Assembly (NCBI RefSeq): GCF_024679095.1
Contig: NC_066544.1
Coordinates: forward strand, 8,039,990-8,103,989
Source of the DNA: Eriocheir sinensis
Lineage: Eukaryota; Arthropoda; Malacostraca; Decapoda; Varunidae
DNA length: 64,000 nucleotides
Direction of reading: 5' to 3'
Shown: one piece after another, positions 11,140 through 23,744 of the stretch
How the letters are laid out: each line of letters begins with the position of its first letter
Numbering within the stretch: the stretch's first letter is position 1
Notes under the pieces: generated by a model
The model's database searches: none
The model's input: the letters and a program-made list of their open reading frames with translations, nothing else
Told to the model about the DNA's origin: nothing
Made by a program: the position numbers and the translations under genes

Positions 11140-13060
11140 CCCTTTCCTTACTCTCCCTTCCCTTCCCTACCTCACTTGTTTATCCTTTTTACCTTCCTAC
11201 CCCTGCCTTCCCTTCCCTTTTCTTTCCTTCTTCTCGTGTTTGTTTATTTTCTCTTCCTTCCCTTCCCTTCCCTTCCATTCTCTTTCCTTCCTCTCTAATT
11301 TATTTCTTCTTCCTTCCCTTCCCTTCCCCTCCTCTCTTGTTTATTCCTTTTCCTTTCCTTCCCTTCCCTTATCTTCCCTTCCTCTCTAATTTATTCCCTT
11401 TCCCTTCCTTCCCTTCCCTTCCCCTTCTCTTTTGTTTACTCCTTCTTCCTTCTCTTCCCTTCCCTTCCCCAACTTTTATCTATTCCTTCTCCCTTCTTCC
11501 CTTCCCTTCACCTTCTCTTCTGTTTTCTCCTTCCCTCTTCCTTTCCATCCCTTTCCTTCCCTAACTCCTATTTATTCCTTCTCCCTTCTTCCCTTCCCTT
11601 CCCCTTTCCTTCTCATCCCTTTCCTTTCCTAACTCCTATTTATTCCTTCTTCCCTTCCCTTCCCCTCCTTTCTTCTTTTCTCCTTCCCCCTTCCTTCTCA
11701 TCCCTTTCCTTTCCTAACTCCTATTTATTCCAACTCCTATTTATTCCTTCTTCCATTATTTCTTTTCTTTTTTAATTCTTTCTTCAGATTGACTTCAGGT
11801 TGTTGATATAGCAAAATTACCCTTCCTACCCCTGCCTTCCCTCCCCTTCTCTTCCCTTCTTCTCTTGTTCATTTATTTTATCTTCCCTTCCCTTCTCTTC
11901 CCTTTTCTTTCCTTCTTCTCTTGTTTATTTATTTTCCCTTCCCTTCCCTTTTCTTCCCTTGTTTATTTATTTTATCTTCCCTTCCCTTCTCTTCTCTTTC
12001 CTTCCTCTCTAATTTATTCCTTCTTCCTTCCCTTCCCTTCCCCTCCTCTGTTATTTATTTCTTTTCCTTTCCTCCCTTCCCTTCCCTTGCTTGCCTTCCC
12101 TCCCCTTTTCTTCCCTTCTTCTCTTGTTTATTTATTTTCTCTTCCCTTCCGTTTTCTTTCCTTCCTCTCTAATTTATTCCTTCTTCCTTCCCTTCCCTTC
12201 CCTTGCTTGCCTTCCCTTCCCCTCCTCTGTTATTTATTCCTTTTCCTTTCCTTCCTTCCTTTCCGTTCCTTTCCCTACACTTTACTCTTAACCTTTCCTT
12301 TCCTTTCCCTTACATTACCTTCCCTTCCCTTCCCTTCATTTCCCTTTCCTTTCATTCATCCCCCTTCACTATTTCCGTTTCTTTCCCTACACTTTACTCA
12401 TAATCTTTCCTTTCCTTTCTACTCCCTTACGTTGCCTTCGCTTCCCTTCCCTTCTTTTCCCTTACCTTTCATTCATCTCCCTTCACTTCCCTTTCCATTT
12501 CTGCCCCTTTTCTTTTCTACGGCGCTGCTTTTCACAACACTACACTTTACCCAACTATTTATTTCCCTTCTCCACTACTCCCTTACACTGCTTTTGCTTC
12601 CCTTCCCTTCTTACCTTTACATTCGTCTCCTTTCACTTGCCTTTCCGTTCGTCCTTTTTCTTTTCTACTGCGCCGCTCTTCACAACACTACACTTTACCC
12701 TAATATTTATTTCTTTTCCTCACTATTCCCTTACATTATCTTCCCCTCCCTTCCCTTCTTTTCCCTTTCCTTTCATTCATCTCCCTTAACTTTCCATTCC
12801 CTTCCAGTCCCTATACACTTTATCCTACTACTCTTTTGCCATCCTCACTGTTCCTCTACATTACCTTCGCTTCCCTTCCCTTCTCCCTTTCCTTTCATTC
12901 ATCTCCCTTAACTTTCCATTCCCTTCCAGTCCCTATACACTTTACCCTACTACTCTTTTCCCATCCTCACTGTTCCCCTACATTACCTTCACTTCCCTTC
13001 CCTTCTTTTCCTTCCATTCGTCTCCTTTCACTTGCCTTTCCGTTCCTGTCTCTTTTCTCC
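11140..13060. repeat. Polypyrimidine satellite with several sub-arrays
   Basis: CCCTTCCCTTCC tract with TCTCTTGTTTATTCCTTTTCC-type units (11,150-12,300), then longer units of about 140-150 bp (12,300-13,050) carrying TTTCATTCATCTCCCTT, CTATACACTTTACCCTACTACTCTTTT and CATCCTCACTGTTCC. Long open frames are artefacts. Confidence 0.93.
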
Positions 13061-13224
13061 GGCGTTGTCCCACACCATAACCCACTACGTAAAAGTCCAT
13101 GAAGCTACACATCGCTATATGATCACACCATTATTAATTACTTCCGCAGCCTTCCGATTCGTCAAAAGAGGCGTTCGGAGGAAATGGAGCGTAAAGGACA
13201 AAGACACTTTTTATCCTCTATTAG

Positions 13225-13570
13225 GGTAGGCGGTGGCTGAGTGGTTAGCGTGCGGGCCCCGCATTCACCGCGCCATGGACGACGTCGGTTCGAATCCGCC
13301 CGCTAACACCTGGGATTTTTCAGTCACCGCCGAGTGGCCTAAAAGACTACCCACATGCTGCCCTAAAGACCACCCATCAACCCGGACTCTACAAGAAACC
13401 GTCCAAGTGAATCAAAAATTATTTCCAAAGGGCAGCATGAGCCTAGCATAAATGGCGCCACTATAAAAATTGCCTGCGCCATGACGGGCTTGGGCCGACC
13501 ACCAGGTCCCCGAAGAAAGCCTACCGGCGCTACAGGTGAAGACGTAAAAAAAAAAAAAAAAAAAAAAAAA
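13225..13570 (+). mobile_element. tRNA-derived SINE, full-length copy
   Basis: The 5' head is tRNA-like: box A GTGGCTGAGTGGTTAGCGTG (about 13,232-13,251) and box B GGTTCGAATCC (13,287-13,297), both close to RNA polymerase III consensus for a Ser/Leu-type tRNA. A conserved body follows (CCGAGTGGCCTAAAAGACTA, CATGCTGCCCTAAAGACCAC) and a tail ending GGCGCTACAGGTGAAGACGT then A(26). Reverse-strand copies lie at 25,195-25,563 and 32,938-33,276; partial copies are at 8562, 62,017 and 62,433. It is a SINE rather than a tRNA gene because the cloverleaf does not close and the body continues. Confidence 0.92.
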
Positions 13571-14262
13571 GTTACCGTTAAGAAAGTCAGGCTACACATC
13601 CCAGGAAAACATGATATAAGTTTCAAGGGAAAAGCGACCCTCTGTCCACCAAATACAAGGTCGATTTTCCCTTGCATCTTGTTTCTTGCTCTACCTGCGA
13701 TGTGTAGTCTACCTTCCTCAGTACTAACTAGAAAAAATGGCTCTGCCCCTTACGCCCCTTCTCCTCCGGACGGCTAATAAGTCAAATTATATGTGACGGA
13801 ACTATGTATCATTGTACCTTGCAACACCGTCATCACTCTTACAGATCTTCCGTTCACCATAAATCATGAGAGCTGGTATTTCCGCGCACCATAATACCAG
13901 CACCACACGGCAATACATGCATGAATACATATGCATGCATACATATTCATGCGTACATACATACACACATAAGTACACACACATATATACATACATACAT
14001 ACATGCGTGCATAAATACTATCATCCTTATCCGCCTACATACGTCTATATCCCCCCTGTCCTGGAATGAATTTCCCCCTTAATAATGCATACACACACAA
14101 ACAAATAAACAAACAAACAAACATAAACAGTGTATCCTCTCGCTATGACTGCTTATAGTACGTATCCTTAATAATATATACACATACAAATAAACAAGCA
14201 TAAACATAAAGCATAAATAAACAATATATCTTCTCGCTATGATTGTTTATATTACGTATACT
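13571..14262. other. Non-coding spacer with TACA/CATA-rich low complexity
   Basis: No supported gene. 13,910-14,010 is a degenerate CATACATACATG/ACACACATA tract. 14,090-14,160 and 14,175-14,255 contain a diverged duplicate (TATC[CT]TCTCGCTATGA and AATATATACACA). Confidence 0.6.

Positions 14263-14263
<1 letters not shown>

Positions 14264-14304
<41 letters not shown>
14264..14304. repeat. (CA)n microsatellite
   Basis: About 20 CA dinucleotides. Confidence 0.97.
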
Positions 14305-14431
14305 ATAATGAAACCAGGAGTAAAGACGCCGTAGAGAAACATTCATCAGCGTGAAATTAAATATTATCTCTTCATTAACGAGCTTCATTCACTCGTTTGC
14401 CTCTTCATTACGGAGTCTAGTCATATGAATA

Positions 14432-14471
14432 CTCTCTCTCTCTCTCTCTCTCCCTCTCTCTCTCTCTCTCA

Positions 14472-14503
<32 letters not shown>
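14432..14503. repeat. (CT)n then (CA)n compound microsatellite
   Basis: CT run with one CC interruption (14,432-14,470), then CA run (14,473-14,503). Confidence 0.97.
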
Positions 14504-14505
<2 letters not shown>

Positions 14506-14757
14506 TTATATACATTACACGCTCTTATCAGTAATCCCTGTGATAAGCGTTACATGGCTGGTGCAGCTGTGAACGCTACGGTTATCTCGCGTCACAACAT
14601 AACGACCAGTCCCGAGGTGTTACGTTACGGTGTACAGCCAGTGCAACCCCTGTGGCTTATCTACTCTCTCTCTCTCTCTCTCGCTCTCTCCCCCCCGTCA
14701 GGCACACGCACACCGCCACCCATATGTCTGCCCCCCGCGGCCCCTCGTCCCACTCAC

Positions 14758-14944
14758 CTCCTTCTTCATGTTCCCGATGAGCTTCGCCTTGAACTCCTCC
14801 TCTGAAACAAATAATGAATGGCTGAATCAAGAGAATGGCTGCACGTGGAACACCATTAATTATTCACCGTTAACTTCCCGGCCAGCCAGGCACTGCAAGT
14901 TCCCCCGAGCACCCCAGCTACTCACCGTCGATGATGATGGACAT
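14758..14944 (-). CDS. Unidentified gene, first two coding exons (partial)
   Basis: On the minus strand, ATG at 14,944 sits in a good initiation context (GCCACCATG). Exon 1 is 14,944-14,926 (19 nt) and ends at GACG|GTGAGT. The intron closes with TTGTTTCAG and exon 2 is 14,801-14,758 (44 nt), ending AAGGAG|GTGAGTG. Together they give 21 codons in phase: MSIIID, then EEEFKAKLIG, then NMKKE, a short acidic/basic amphipathic start. I do not recognise the protein; later exons must lie at lower coordinates, inside or beyond the repeats, and I could not find them. It is divergent to VPS33A about 1.1 kb away, so the two probably share a promoter region. The splice signals make a real gene likely, but the identity is open. 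Confidence 0.6.
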
Positions 14945-16058
14945 GGTGGCGGCACTACACACGGCGTTCGCACCTCGAGTTCCTTAAGTTTAGCTCAAAA
15001 ATATAGCTCTATGTTAGTTTACGCGTCAGTGGAGAAGGGCGGCACAGCTGTCTCCCTGCCACGGCCCGCTCATCACTACTGGAGGGTGGCCTGCCATATT
15101 TCACGGCTGGCCCGGCTCGCGCGCCTGCCCCAGCTGACTGCGCGGCGAGGCTGCCTCCGCCACACGGCTATCGATCGCAAGGACGACGAGAAACACTCCG
15201 TACGCGCTCACTCCATGGCAATGAATTTCAGCCTGACGGAGTGACGGGCGGCGGGGACAGGAGGACAGGCGGGCCGGGTGCTGTGCCCCCCGCTGTGCCT
15301 GTCAACACACTAAGCAATGAAGGAAAAGAGTAGCGTCTGGAAGCACTACATGATTTAGATGACGGGAGAAATACAACCAAAAGAAACATATATAGGACCA
15401 ATTCTCTTAAAAGTGCCCATACAAGTTAATTTAATTTAACAACAGTAAAATCCGCGTGACCATAATCTGACAGTGACAGAAATATCGTACAACTTTAGCC
15501 AAAATTGTTGTATTTTGGCCATACTTAACTATATCACCTATATTTGCGATACATACATGTCAGTACAATTAACTGTGGCTATTTTCACATTTTTTATTAC
15601 CTCTAAACTCTTTCCTGTGGTTTCTCAGAGGTTTGAAGGTAAGTAGAAGACATACAATAGCCTATGTGTTGGCATGTAAGTCTTACTTCGAAAGGCAGGA
15701 AGCGAGATATGAGCGCGATAATAAAATCAACCTTAACTGTCAAATACTTGTTTTAATGCTGTCAAGAAAGTATTATACATCGAATGTACGCTCTCGTAAT
15801 CATACCAGGGACTATATATATTGTTATTCTATTCAAGAACTACCATCCCAAAACTTAAACCAGCACCGGGGCAGCTGAGTAACTTGTTGTATAGAAGGGT
15901 GGAAAATGTCCGGAGGGGAATGTGCCAAGGGGGAATATGTCCGGGGGTCTGGGGGAGGGCCGGATGGGAAGATGTTCTACAGTTAGTTATCGTACATCTG
16001 CCCACGCTTCCTCCCCGCCACGCCCCCTCCCCGCCACACTGTAAACAAACCCCCGGTG
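14945..16058. promoter_or_regulatory. Divergent intergenic/promoter region, GC- and CpG-rich part 15,030-15,300
   Basis: The region separates the minus-strand ATG (14,944) from the VPS33A ATG (16,059). About 15,030-15,300 is GC-rich with many CpGs (CGCGCGCC, GCGGCGAGG, CTATCGATCG) in an otherwise AT-rich locus, as expected for a housekeeping-type promoter. No firm TATA box or initiator is assigned. The AT-rich stretch 15,330-15,880 shows nothing recognisable. Confidence 0.5.
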
Positions 16059-19000
16059 ATGACGGGCGGCAAGGTGGATTTCGCCCTCATCAGGGAGGCC
16101 ACACGGCTGGAGCTGGTGAAGCTGCTCGACACTGTCCACGGAACCAAGGTGCGCAGGTGTCTGTCTGCTTGGTGTGGTTATATTGTGTCGCTTTGACATT
16201 TGAGTGTCCATGGAACCGAGGTGCAGTGACGCCTGTCCCTTTGGTGTGGTTATATTGTCTCTGGTTACCAAGGGTGGTGTTGAGGGGTTATTTTCCACTT
16301 ACTTATATTACTCACAGTAACTGTTCCAGGTGTTTATCAACAATAACACCCACCTCTGCAGAGGTTAACATTATTGTTCAGAATTACACCCGTCTTGCTG
16401 CTAACACCTTTTGTACTGTGAATTTCTCTGTTCCCTCACAGCACACTGCTATATTGCTTTGCCATCTCAAAGCACTCATTTGTGAGATACTGGTCTGGGG
16501 GAGGGATATATATTGTGGTATTTATTTTTGTTTATTGCATTTTAGCAGCAGAATACATGTCAGGTTAGATTAGGTTAGTTTTAGTTTATTTAGATTCAAT
16601 TGCTTATGATCAATATGTGATACATTTTGCACTGCGGTTGGCTGTTATCACTGGCAGCCAATAGCCTGGTAGGTGTACTTCTGGAATTTTACTTTAATTT
16701 TCTCAGAAATTTTTTACATGCCATTTATCACATTGATAAGAGTTTCTGCAACAAACACTCATTTGAGATTTGGACAACTGATTAAATGATGATAGATTAC
16801 TTTCTTATATAGGTGATTTCCAGTGCAGGGTCTCATGGAGGCTCCTCTCTACTGGACTTTTCAACTCTTGGTGTATTTATGGTGTCACAGAAGATTTTGG
16901 AAGTGAAGTCTTCATATACATAATACTTTTCAGCCTTCCCAAAATTTATCCAATCTTTTCTTGAAAATACTTATATTCTTGGATGAAATAATACCCTTTG
17001 TCAAACTATTCCATACATCTACAATTCTCAATTCAAACAATTTCTGTCTTATTGTGTTAGCCAACTTGGGTATAGTTTCTGGCTGTGTCCTGTTGGTTCA
17101 GTGTGTGTAGCAGCATCCTTCCACACTTGTACCAGATTAAAGGCCTCCAAATCAGTCTCCATTTACCATCTTGTTTATTTCAATCACTGTACTTATCCTG
17201 GACAGGCCATTGTGTGGGATGAAAAGCTTGCAGGCCCCTTCAGCCAGGTGGCAGACTATGCCTTCCTGCGCTCCCATGACGTGTGCAAAATGTACTACAT
17301 CAACAAGAGCAAACTGCCGACCAACAATGTGGCCCACATAATCTTCCTCTCCAGGGCACACACGCAACTCATGGACCTTATCAACCAGCAGCTGAGAATG
17401 TGAGTCTCACCTGAGTATTCACTGTTGGGCCTCACAGATTAAAACAGCCAGGCAAGGAGCTCTATAGGCAGGGGAGAGGCATAAACTGGTTGTCGCATCA
17501 GCTGTTAATATAATATTCATGGTGGTAAAGAGGATAACAGTTAGAAGCTTTGTCATGTGCCACAGAGAGAAGTGTTTGCTTTATTTGTGATATTCAGAAA
17601 GTCTTGTACCAATATACTGTGTTAAGGCTGCTTTGAATGTTCAGCGAGAAAGGGCATCCATAGCTTCTGTGGGGAGGGGATTCCAGTCATTTATCACCCA
17701 AGGCTTGAAACGATGTTAAGCTTGGTGGTCACAATGCTGCTTATAGATATCTTCTTGCCCTTTTCCTTGACATTGTATTTCTAATGCAAACTTCTACTCA
17801 TTCTGTGAAACATGGAAAATCACCTAAGCCAGGGGGAGGGGGGGGAGAATATACTTTTTCATTTCCAAAAGTCAAACCCACAACCAACGAGATGTGAAGC
17901 CTCTGCTCCAACAATCCAACCAATAAGGGAACCCCACAGCCAAGTGGGAAGTTGGTGGCTTTCTGCATCAGGCAGGTCACTACATATTATCTTAGTTGAA
18001 ATTGAAGTCCTTTTCTGCTCTGATTATATTTTATTAATTTGTAATTCAAACCTTTACACCTCTTTGTGTCTTGTAACCTTGCAATACTCTACAGGGAGGA
18101 GGCCCTTGGATCAGGGAGGAAAGACTACCACCTGTGGCTGGTGCCCCGAGTCTCCCTTCTGTGTGAGCAGCGGCTGGAGGAGCATGGAGTCCATGGCTCC
18201 TTCGCCTCCATCAGGGAATTGCCACTTCTGCTGTACCGCCTCGACAGTGACCTTGCCTCCATGGAGCTGCCAATGTGCTACCGGGTGAGTCCTGTCAAGA
18301 AGGAGGAGAATTATAATTTTGCTTTGCATAACCAAAATCATTCTGCAATCTTTAGGCACTTGGCAGTGGTTATAAATAGTCATTTGGTAGCAGCACTTGA
18401 AATCAGGGCCTCCACATTTGCTCTTTCTGTGCTCTAACCACTCAGCCACCACTCTTTAAAATCCATTATACTCCAACACAGAGGCTCAGATTATTGAATA
18501 CCTTGAGTTAACTTACTCTGACTGAAGGCAACACTGACCCATGAATCTTTCTAATAAATGTTGACCTGACGCAGCTCAGTGAATGTTGATTTGACTTGTT
18601 TCCAACAGGACCTTCAGCTGTATGGTGACCCGACTTGCCTCTTCTTGGTGGCCCAGGCACTCATGACCATCCAGGGCGTGTTTGGTCTTATCCCCAATAT
18701 CTACGGCAAGGGGGCAGCAGCCAAGCAGGTGTACGAGCTGATGGTGAGGATGAGACGGGAGATGGGCGGCAATGAACCCCAGGTGAGCAACATCTGGGCT
18801 GAGGTGTGCAGTAGTTTATTAATTATTTTGCCTAATATATGCTGTTGATGATAGACTGGGCCTGCTAAAATGAGGACTGGTTCATCATTAGTTCATGCAA
18901 AGTGGAAGATGGCTGCCACTATGAATTTGTGACATTATAATCAAGACTCATCTATGCAGCTAGTTAATTGGTTTCTTGACCTCATAGGAAGTACATTACA

Positions 19001-20027
19001 CAATATATTACAAAATAGATATGATAGAAGTTGGTCCAATACAAAGCAACATTTAAAACAGCAAAGTCAGTAAAAATCAATAGATCCTGCCAGGAGGTAC
19101 TCAGGATGGGAAAGGGACCTGCATGGAGACTTGCTCGGAGGGACCCCGGACTTGGCAACGCACCCCCCAGCGTATGCCCCCATTGATCGACTGATTTAAA
19201 GTCAGTAACAGCACTTGAATTACAGAGCCGCTAGAGTTACAGTCACCTGCTGTGTATAAATGATTGCATCCTTGGCCAATAGGTGACGCCACAGATTGAC
19301 CAGCTGATCCTCATCGACCGCTCAGTGGACCTCATCACACCTCTGGCAACACAGCTCACCTATGATGGGCTCATTGACCAGTTTTTTACCATAAATAGCT
19401 GTGAGTTCCATGATGCTTTCCTCATACTCAGTACTGATGGTAATGAGTGTAATGGCTGTAGTTACAATCAAAAGAATTACAAGGGAGTCAGTTATTGAGG
19501 GTAGGGGTGGGAGACTTATGACAAGGTTGAATAGCATTTGTTGTGAACAGAGAGGCTGCTAAAAACTGAGCAAGGGCAAGACCAGCAGATGTAAGCAAGT
19601 ACTGAGCCTTCAAAACAAGTTAAATTTTATCATTATCACCCTCACAGGCACAGTCAAGCTGCCAGGTGAGAAGTTTGCGGCACAGTCCGGCTCTGACTCC
19701 ACCCCAATGGACAGCTCCTTCTCCGAGATCAAGACAATACAGCTCAACCCCTCCGAGGAACTGTACGCCGAGATCAGGGACTGCAACTTCTCCGCCGTGG
19801 GTCCGAGGCTCTCCCACCACGCCAAGTCGGTGGTGACCCAGTACGAGGAGAGGCACGCTGCCAAGACCGTCGGGGAGCTGAAGGAGTTTGTGCAGAAGAT
19901 CCCACAGATTGGAGTGTACAAGCAGAGTGTGGCAACCCGTAAGTGTGAACGAGTGTGTGTGAGTATGGTATGTGTTTGTGTGTTGTGGTTTTCTTGTGTT
20001 TTTGTATTTGGGTGTATGTTTTTTTTT

Positions 20028-20065
<38 letters not shown>

Positions 20066-23000
20066 TTTTGATAGCTGATCTGTCATACACATTAGTGCTA
20101 AATGAAATGTTAGTGTTTATGTGTGTTTATTAATATTAGTTTATGTGTTTGTGAATGGGAGTTGTGGGTATGAATGTGTGTTTATGAATGTTTGTGTGTG
20201 TATGAAAAAATAACATTAATCCCTGACCTCGCTCGGCAGACACGGCCATCGCAGAGTTAATCCAGGAGAGGATCACCAAGGGGATCTTCTGGCCTGCTCT
20301 CCAGATGGAACAGGAATTCTTAAAAGGATTAGATACTGATAAAGTTAATCCCTTTGTGGAGCAGTGTATTGCGCAGAAGGAATCCCTTAATACCGTGAGT
20401 CTGGCTTTGTGCTCCCTGGTGATGAATGAATATGTGTCTGTGTGTGTGAATTTACAATGAGGAAAATAAACAGATGATTGTATTAGCTGTGTGAGGAGAC
20501 TGAAGCTCATGACACATCACATTTTGCTCCTTCTACCTTGCGGCGGACAGCTTGCTCCTTTGCGGTGTGGATGTGAACATTTATACACCCTCCTTCCCTC
20601 GTCCTCCATCATCTGCTGTATACTCGCTAATCTCTTGGCACTAGAACTCTTATTTTTCTCTCCATCCATCCATTACTCACTAATCTCTTGGCACTAGAAC
20701 TCATTTTTCTCTCAGTCCATTCACTTGTTTTTTTCTTCAGCTTAAACTAGCATTCCTTTTTTGCTTCCATCCATCCACTCGTCACTAAACTTTTGGCACT
20801 ACCACTCATAATTTTTCTCTTAACCCCTTCACTACGGCCGGGCCAAAACAGCACCCCGCGCCATATCCGGGATCGCGCACCAAATTTCAAATGTCGCTAT
20901 TGAATATAACAAGTTTTCAGCCATAAACTCAACATAATCATCATGCATTATATATGAAAACATGCAGAATTAAATGGTGCACATAAAGCTACATAAATCA
21001 ATTGATAATTTTGAGGTGTAAGCATAAATATAGATAAAATAACTCGTATATTGGCTAAAGCGAGCCAGGACGCAGTATGCGTGTCCTCGGATATGGTACA
21101 GGGCACACAAGGACGCAGTATACGCGTCCTCATGTTGAAGGGGTTAATCCATCCACTTTCCTTTTTACTGTTGTACCACCTGTGATTTTTGTGTTATTGA
21201 TGTGGTTATTTATTGTAATTTCTCTTGTACCAAAATGTCCAATATGTATAATATGGCCATTTTTCACTTGTACTGTTCCTGTGGGTCAGAACTAGATTGA
21301 GAGTAATAATCAATTGCTATGTTAACACTTTTTTTATTATTGTATTAGGCAGCAATGCCGCAGCATGCTACACTCCTCCCGATCACATGCTTAGTCATCA
21401 TGTCACGAGTTCACCATTCCCCTTGAGGCTTGCAAATGTGTATTTAATAAGGAGCCATAAATACTGATTGTGAAAAAACTAGTGTCTTAAATCCAACCCC
21501 AGTGACATTATACATTTTACCCAATTGTATGAGATATTATTACCAGCTGAATTTCCTGAACTCATCCTTACAATTATTAGCACCATCAACATTAAGCTCC
21601 CTGTTTTGTGCCTCCTCTCTGTGCCTGGCCTGGGTGGTGGTGCTCAGGTGCTGCGGCTCATCTGCCTGCAGTGCACGGTCAACAACGGCCTCAAGCCCCG
21701 GGTGCTGGAGGCCTACAAGCGTGACATTATCCACACGTACGGCTACCAGCACTTCATCACCCTGGAGAACCTGGAGAAGGCCGGCCTGCTGTACGCCCAC
21801 CAGGGACGTAGCACCTACGCCGTCGTGCGCAAGACCCTGCAGCTCACTGTGGACGACGTCAGTGAGCACAACCCCACCGACATCGCATACGTCCACTCGG
21901 GGTATGTCTGTAAGGCTGGCTGGCAGGCGGTGCTGTGCTGTGACCCTCCATGGTTGTGTGGTGTGGCAGGGAAGGACTTGTGGATTTTTTTACAGACTAA
22001 TTTCCCACCTTCAACATTTTTGGACTCCAGTTTTCTAGAATTCATATTTTCTAGACAAATATCCTGGATAATCAAAATCCCACCATACACACACACACCA
22101 TATTTTTTTTCATACCAGTTGCTGAAAGTGAATCACAGGAAGTCCATCAAGCAGCACACACAGCAGCTGTATTGTTTGTGGTGCATCTGGCCATGAGTGT
22201 GTGGGTTGTGCACTTTGTATTATTTATTCATTGTCATGCTAATCCCATATAATTTTTGTATGTACATTCAGCAAATGGCAGCCGTAATTCATGAATGTCT
22301 GCCTGTTAATATGGATGACAACCTTTTTTATGAGTTGGAAAGGTCCAAATCTCACTCTCAAATATTTACTGTAATATTGTCTTTCCTCCTTCCCCTGGCA
22401 CCAGGTACGCACCCCTGAGTGCCCGGCTAGTGGAGTTCCTGCAGGTGCCGGGGTGGCGCGCCATCACGGGGGTGCTGCAGGTGTTGTCTGGCCCCACCCT
22501 CACCGAGACGCAGCAGCTGCCCAGCGCTCTCAGGCAGAGGAGTAAGCAGTGTTGAGTTTCATAATCAGGAGCTCCTCCTTCTTATGACTTAAATGCTTAT
22601 AAAAGAGAAGCACCAGAACACCGCATACTGAATTTGAACAAAAAATTTTGGCTTTTCTCTCTGTTTCCTTTTTTTATGGAGTAACTTGTGGGCATTTTTT
22701 TTATTACTTTATTTTGTCCCTTGGGCTTCCTTTACCATAAAAAAATCTTACTGTAAAGCTTTCATAGGAGTTACAAAACTTTAGAGCCTTGATAACAAAC
22801 TTTAGGCATCACACTGAAAACATAAAAGCATTGTCTCAGCCTTAGATGATAGACACTAGAATTGATTATTTCTGAAATTTAGCGAAAGGGCATGACAGTT
22901 ATGATTAAATGAGCATCTCTAATTATGTACGATTTTTAAATCATGTCCCCCCGACACACAGGAGGGTCTGGGGGCTCGATGCACAGTGGGCTGGAGGGAG

Positions 23001-23744
23001 GCACGGCGCTGGTCTTCTTCATCGGCGGCTGCACCTACTCTGAGATTGCCGCCCTTCGCTTCCTCTCCTCCCGGGTGGACCAAGGTGGGCTGACAGGCAG
23101 GCTGGGCGGTGGTCTTTTATCATTACCAAGATAATCAAGACACCTCTCCACCTGAAATTCACCTCTCTTTTGGCCACTCATCTATACTTTCTTATATAGA
23201 ATCCTTGATTTCTCATTTAATTTTGTCCTTAAGCTGTTCTTTGTATGGTTAGGTCTCTGTATTGTTCTTCATTAAATTCACAGTGCTGTTTTTTTCTCAT
23301 ATATTCATCATTAGCTCGCAGTACAGTTTAAGTTCATTGCCCACTCTATTTGTTCAGCATTGCCACTACATTGTTCTTTGTATGTTTGGTCTACTATATT
23401 TACTGTCCTTTTTCTTTGTCTTCTCGTTTAACGTTCTTACTATCTAAAGGCCACAGAGAAGATTAACCGGGTTTTCACAGGCGATCTTTCACATTCATGG
23501 TGCAGATATCCCATAAACCTATCATTAGAATCACAAACGGTCCATGAAAATCCCAGCAACTTCTACAAGAGGCTTTACAAACAGACGAACTGGGGTGCCC
23601 GGTAGGATTAAGAATGTAGGCTTCAGTGTTACTTCTCTCAATGTTACCTCTCTCTCAGGTGGGCCGGAATATATCATCGCCACCACCAAGATAATCAACG
23701 GCAACACCTTCCTCGAGTCCATCGCCGAGCCGCTGCCCACCTAG
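16059..23744 (+). CDS. VPS33A: VPS33A, complete 11-exon coding region
   Basis: Encodes the Sec1/Munc18-family subunit of the HOPS and CORVET tethering complexes, which binds VPS16 and templates SNAREs for endosome-lysosome fusion. Exons: 16059-16148, 17206-17399, 18095-18284, 18609-18782, 19283-19400, 19648-19938, 20240-20394, 21648-21901, 22405-22541, 22962-23084, 23659-23744 (TAG). All introns are GT-AG and every phase joins; the total is 1,812 nt or 603 codons, against 596 in the human protein. Family blocks seen in order: [119 protein letters not shown] and [13 protein letters not shown] near the C-terminus. ATG 16,059 was chosen because it opens the conserved N-terminal helix and is the first in-frame ATG of exon 1. 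No disabling change is seen. Introns hold LINE tails, a SINE piece and a TTAA MITE. Confidence 0.96.
16925..17100 (-). mobile_element. LINE C-terminal scrap in VPS33A intron 1
   Basis: The minus strand reads [36 protein letters not shown], matching the jockey-like C-terminal block also seen at 59,841-60,000. Antisense to VPS33A. Confidence 0.65.
17625..17765 (-). mobile_element. LINE C-terminal scrap in VPS33A intron 2
   Basis: The minus strand reads [18 protein letters not shown], the VWNxLPxEVVxAxxxxxFK-type C-terminal motif of jockey-group LINEs. Confidence 0.5.
18385..18456 (-). mobile_element. tRNA-like SINE head fragment in VPS33A intron 3
   Basis: On the minus strand GTGGTGGCTGAGTGGTTAGAGCA resembles box A, and a degenerate box B (GATTTCAAGT) follows about 35 nt later. 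No body or tail. Confidence 0.5.
20824..21143. mobile_element. TTAA-flanked MITE family C in VPS33A intron 7
   Basis: Ends CCCCTTCACTACGGC and ...CATGTTGAAGGGG are short inverted repeats flanked by TTAA (20,820-20,823 and 21,144-21,147). Near the right end GGACGCAGTATRCG occurs twice (21,069 and 21,112). TTAA duplication plus CCC termini point to the piggyBac group; no coding sequence. Confidence 0.65.
23445..23600 (+). repeat. Dispersed repeat R1, diverged copy in VPS33A intron 10
   Basis: Shares AAAGGCCA...AGATTAACCGGGTTTTCA, TTCATGGTRCAGA and AACTTCTACAAGAGGCTTT with copies at 26,660-26,850, 27,048-27,245 (reverse), 27,785-27,990 (reverse) and 28,370-28,570. It ends about 60 bp before exon 11. 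Confidence 0.55.

Noticed and set aside
13232..13297. Functional tRNA gene
   Set aside because: Boxes A and B are good, but the acceptor stem does not close and the same body and A-tail recur at other copies, so it is a SINE head.
13363..13677. 104-codon reverse frame over the SINE
   Set aside because: It translates the SINE body and the poly-A (poly-Phe); similar frames appear in every SINE copy.
17868..17950. Another tRNA-like SINE head in VPS33A intron 2
   Set aside because: Box B is too degenerate (GGTTTGACTT) and there is no clear box A or body.
21540..21896. 118-codon reverse frame
   Set aside because: Antisense shadow of VPS33A exon 8.
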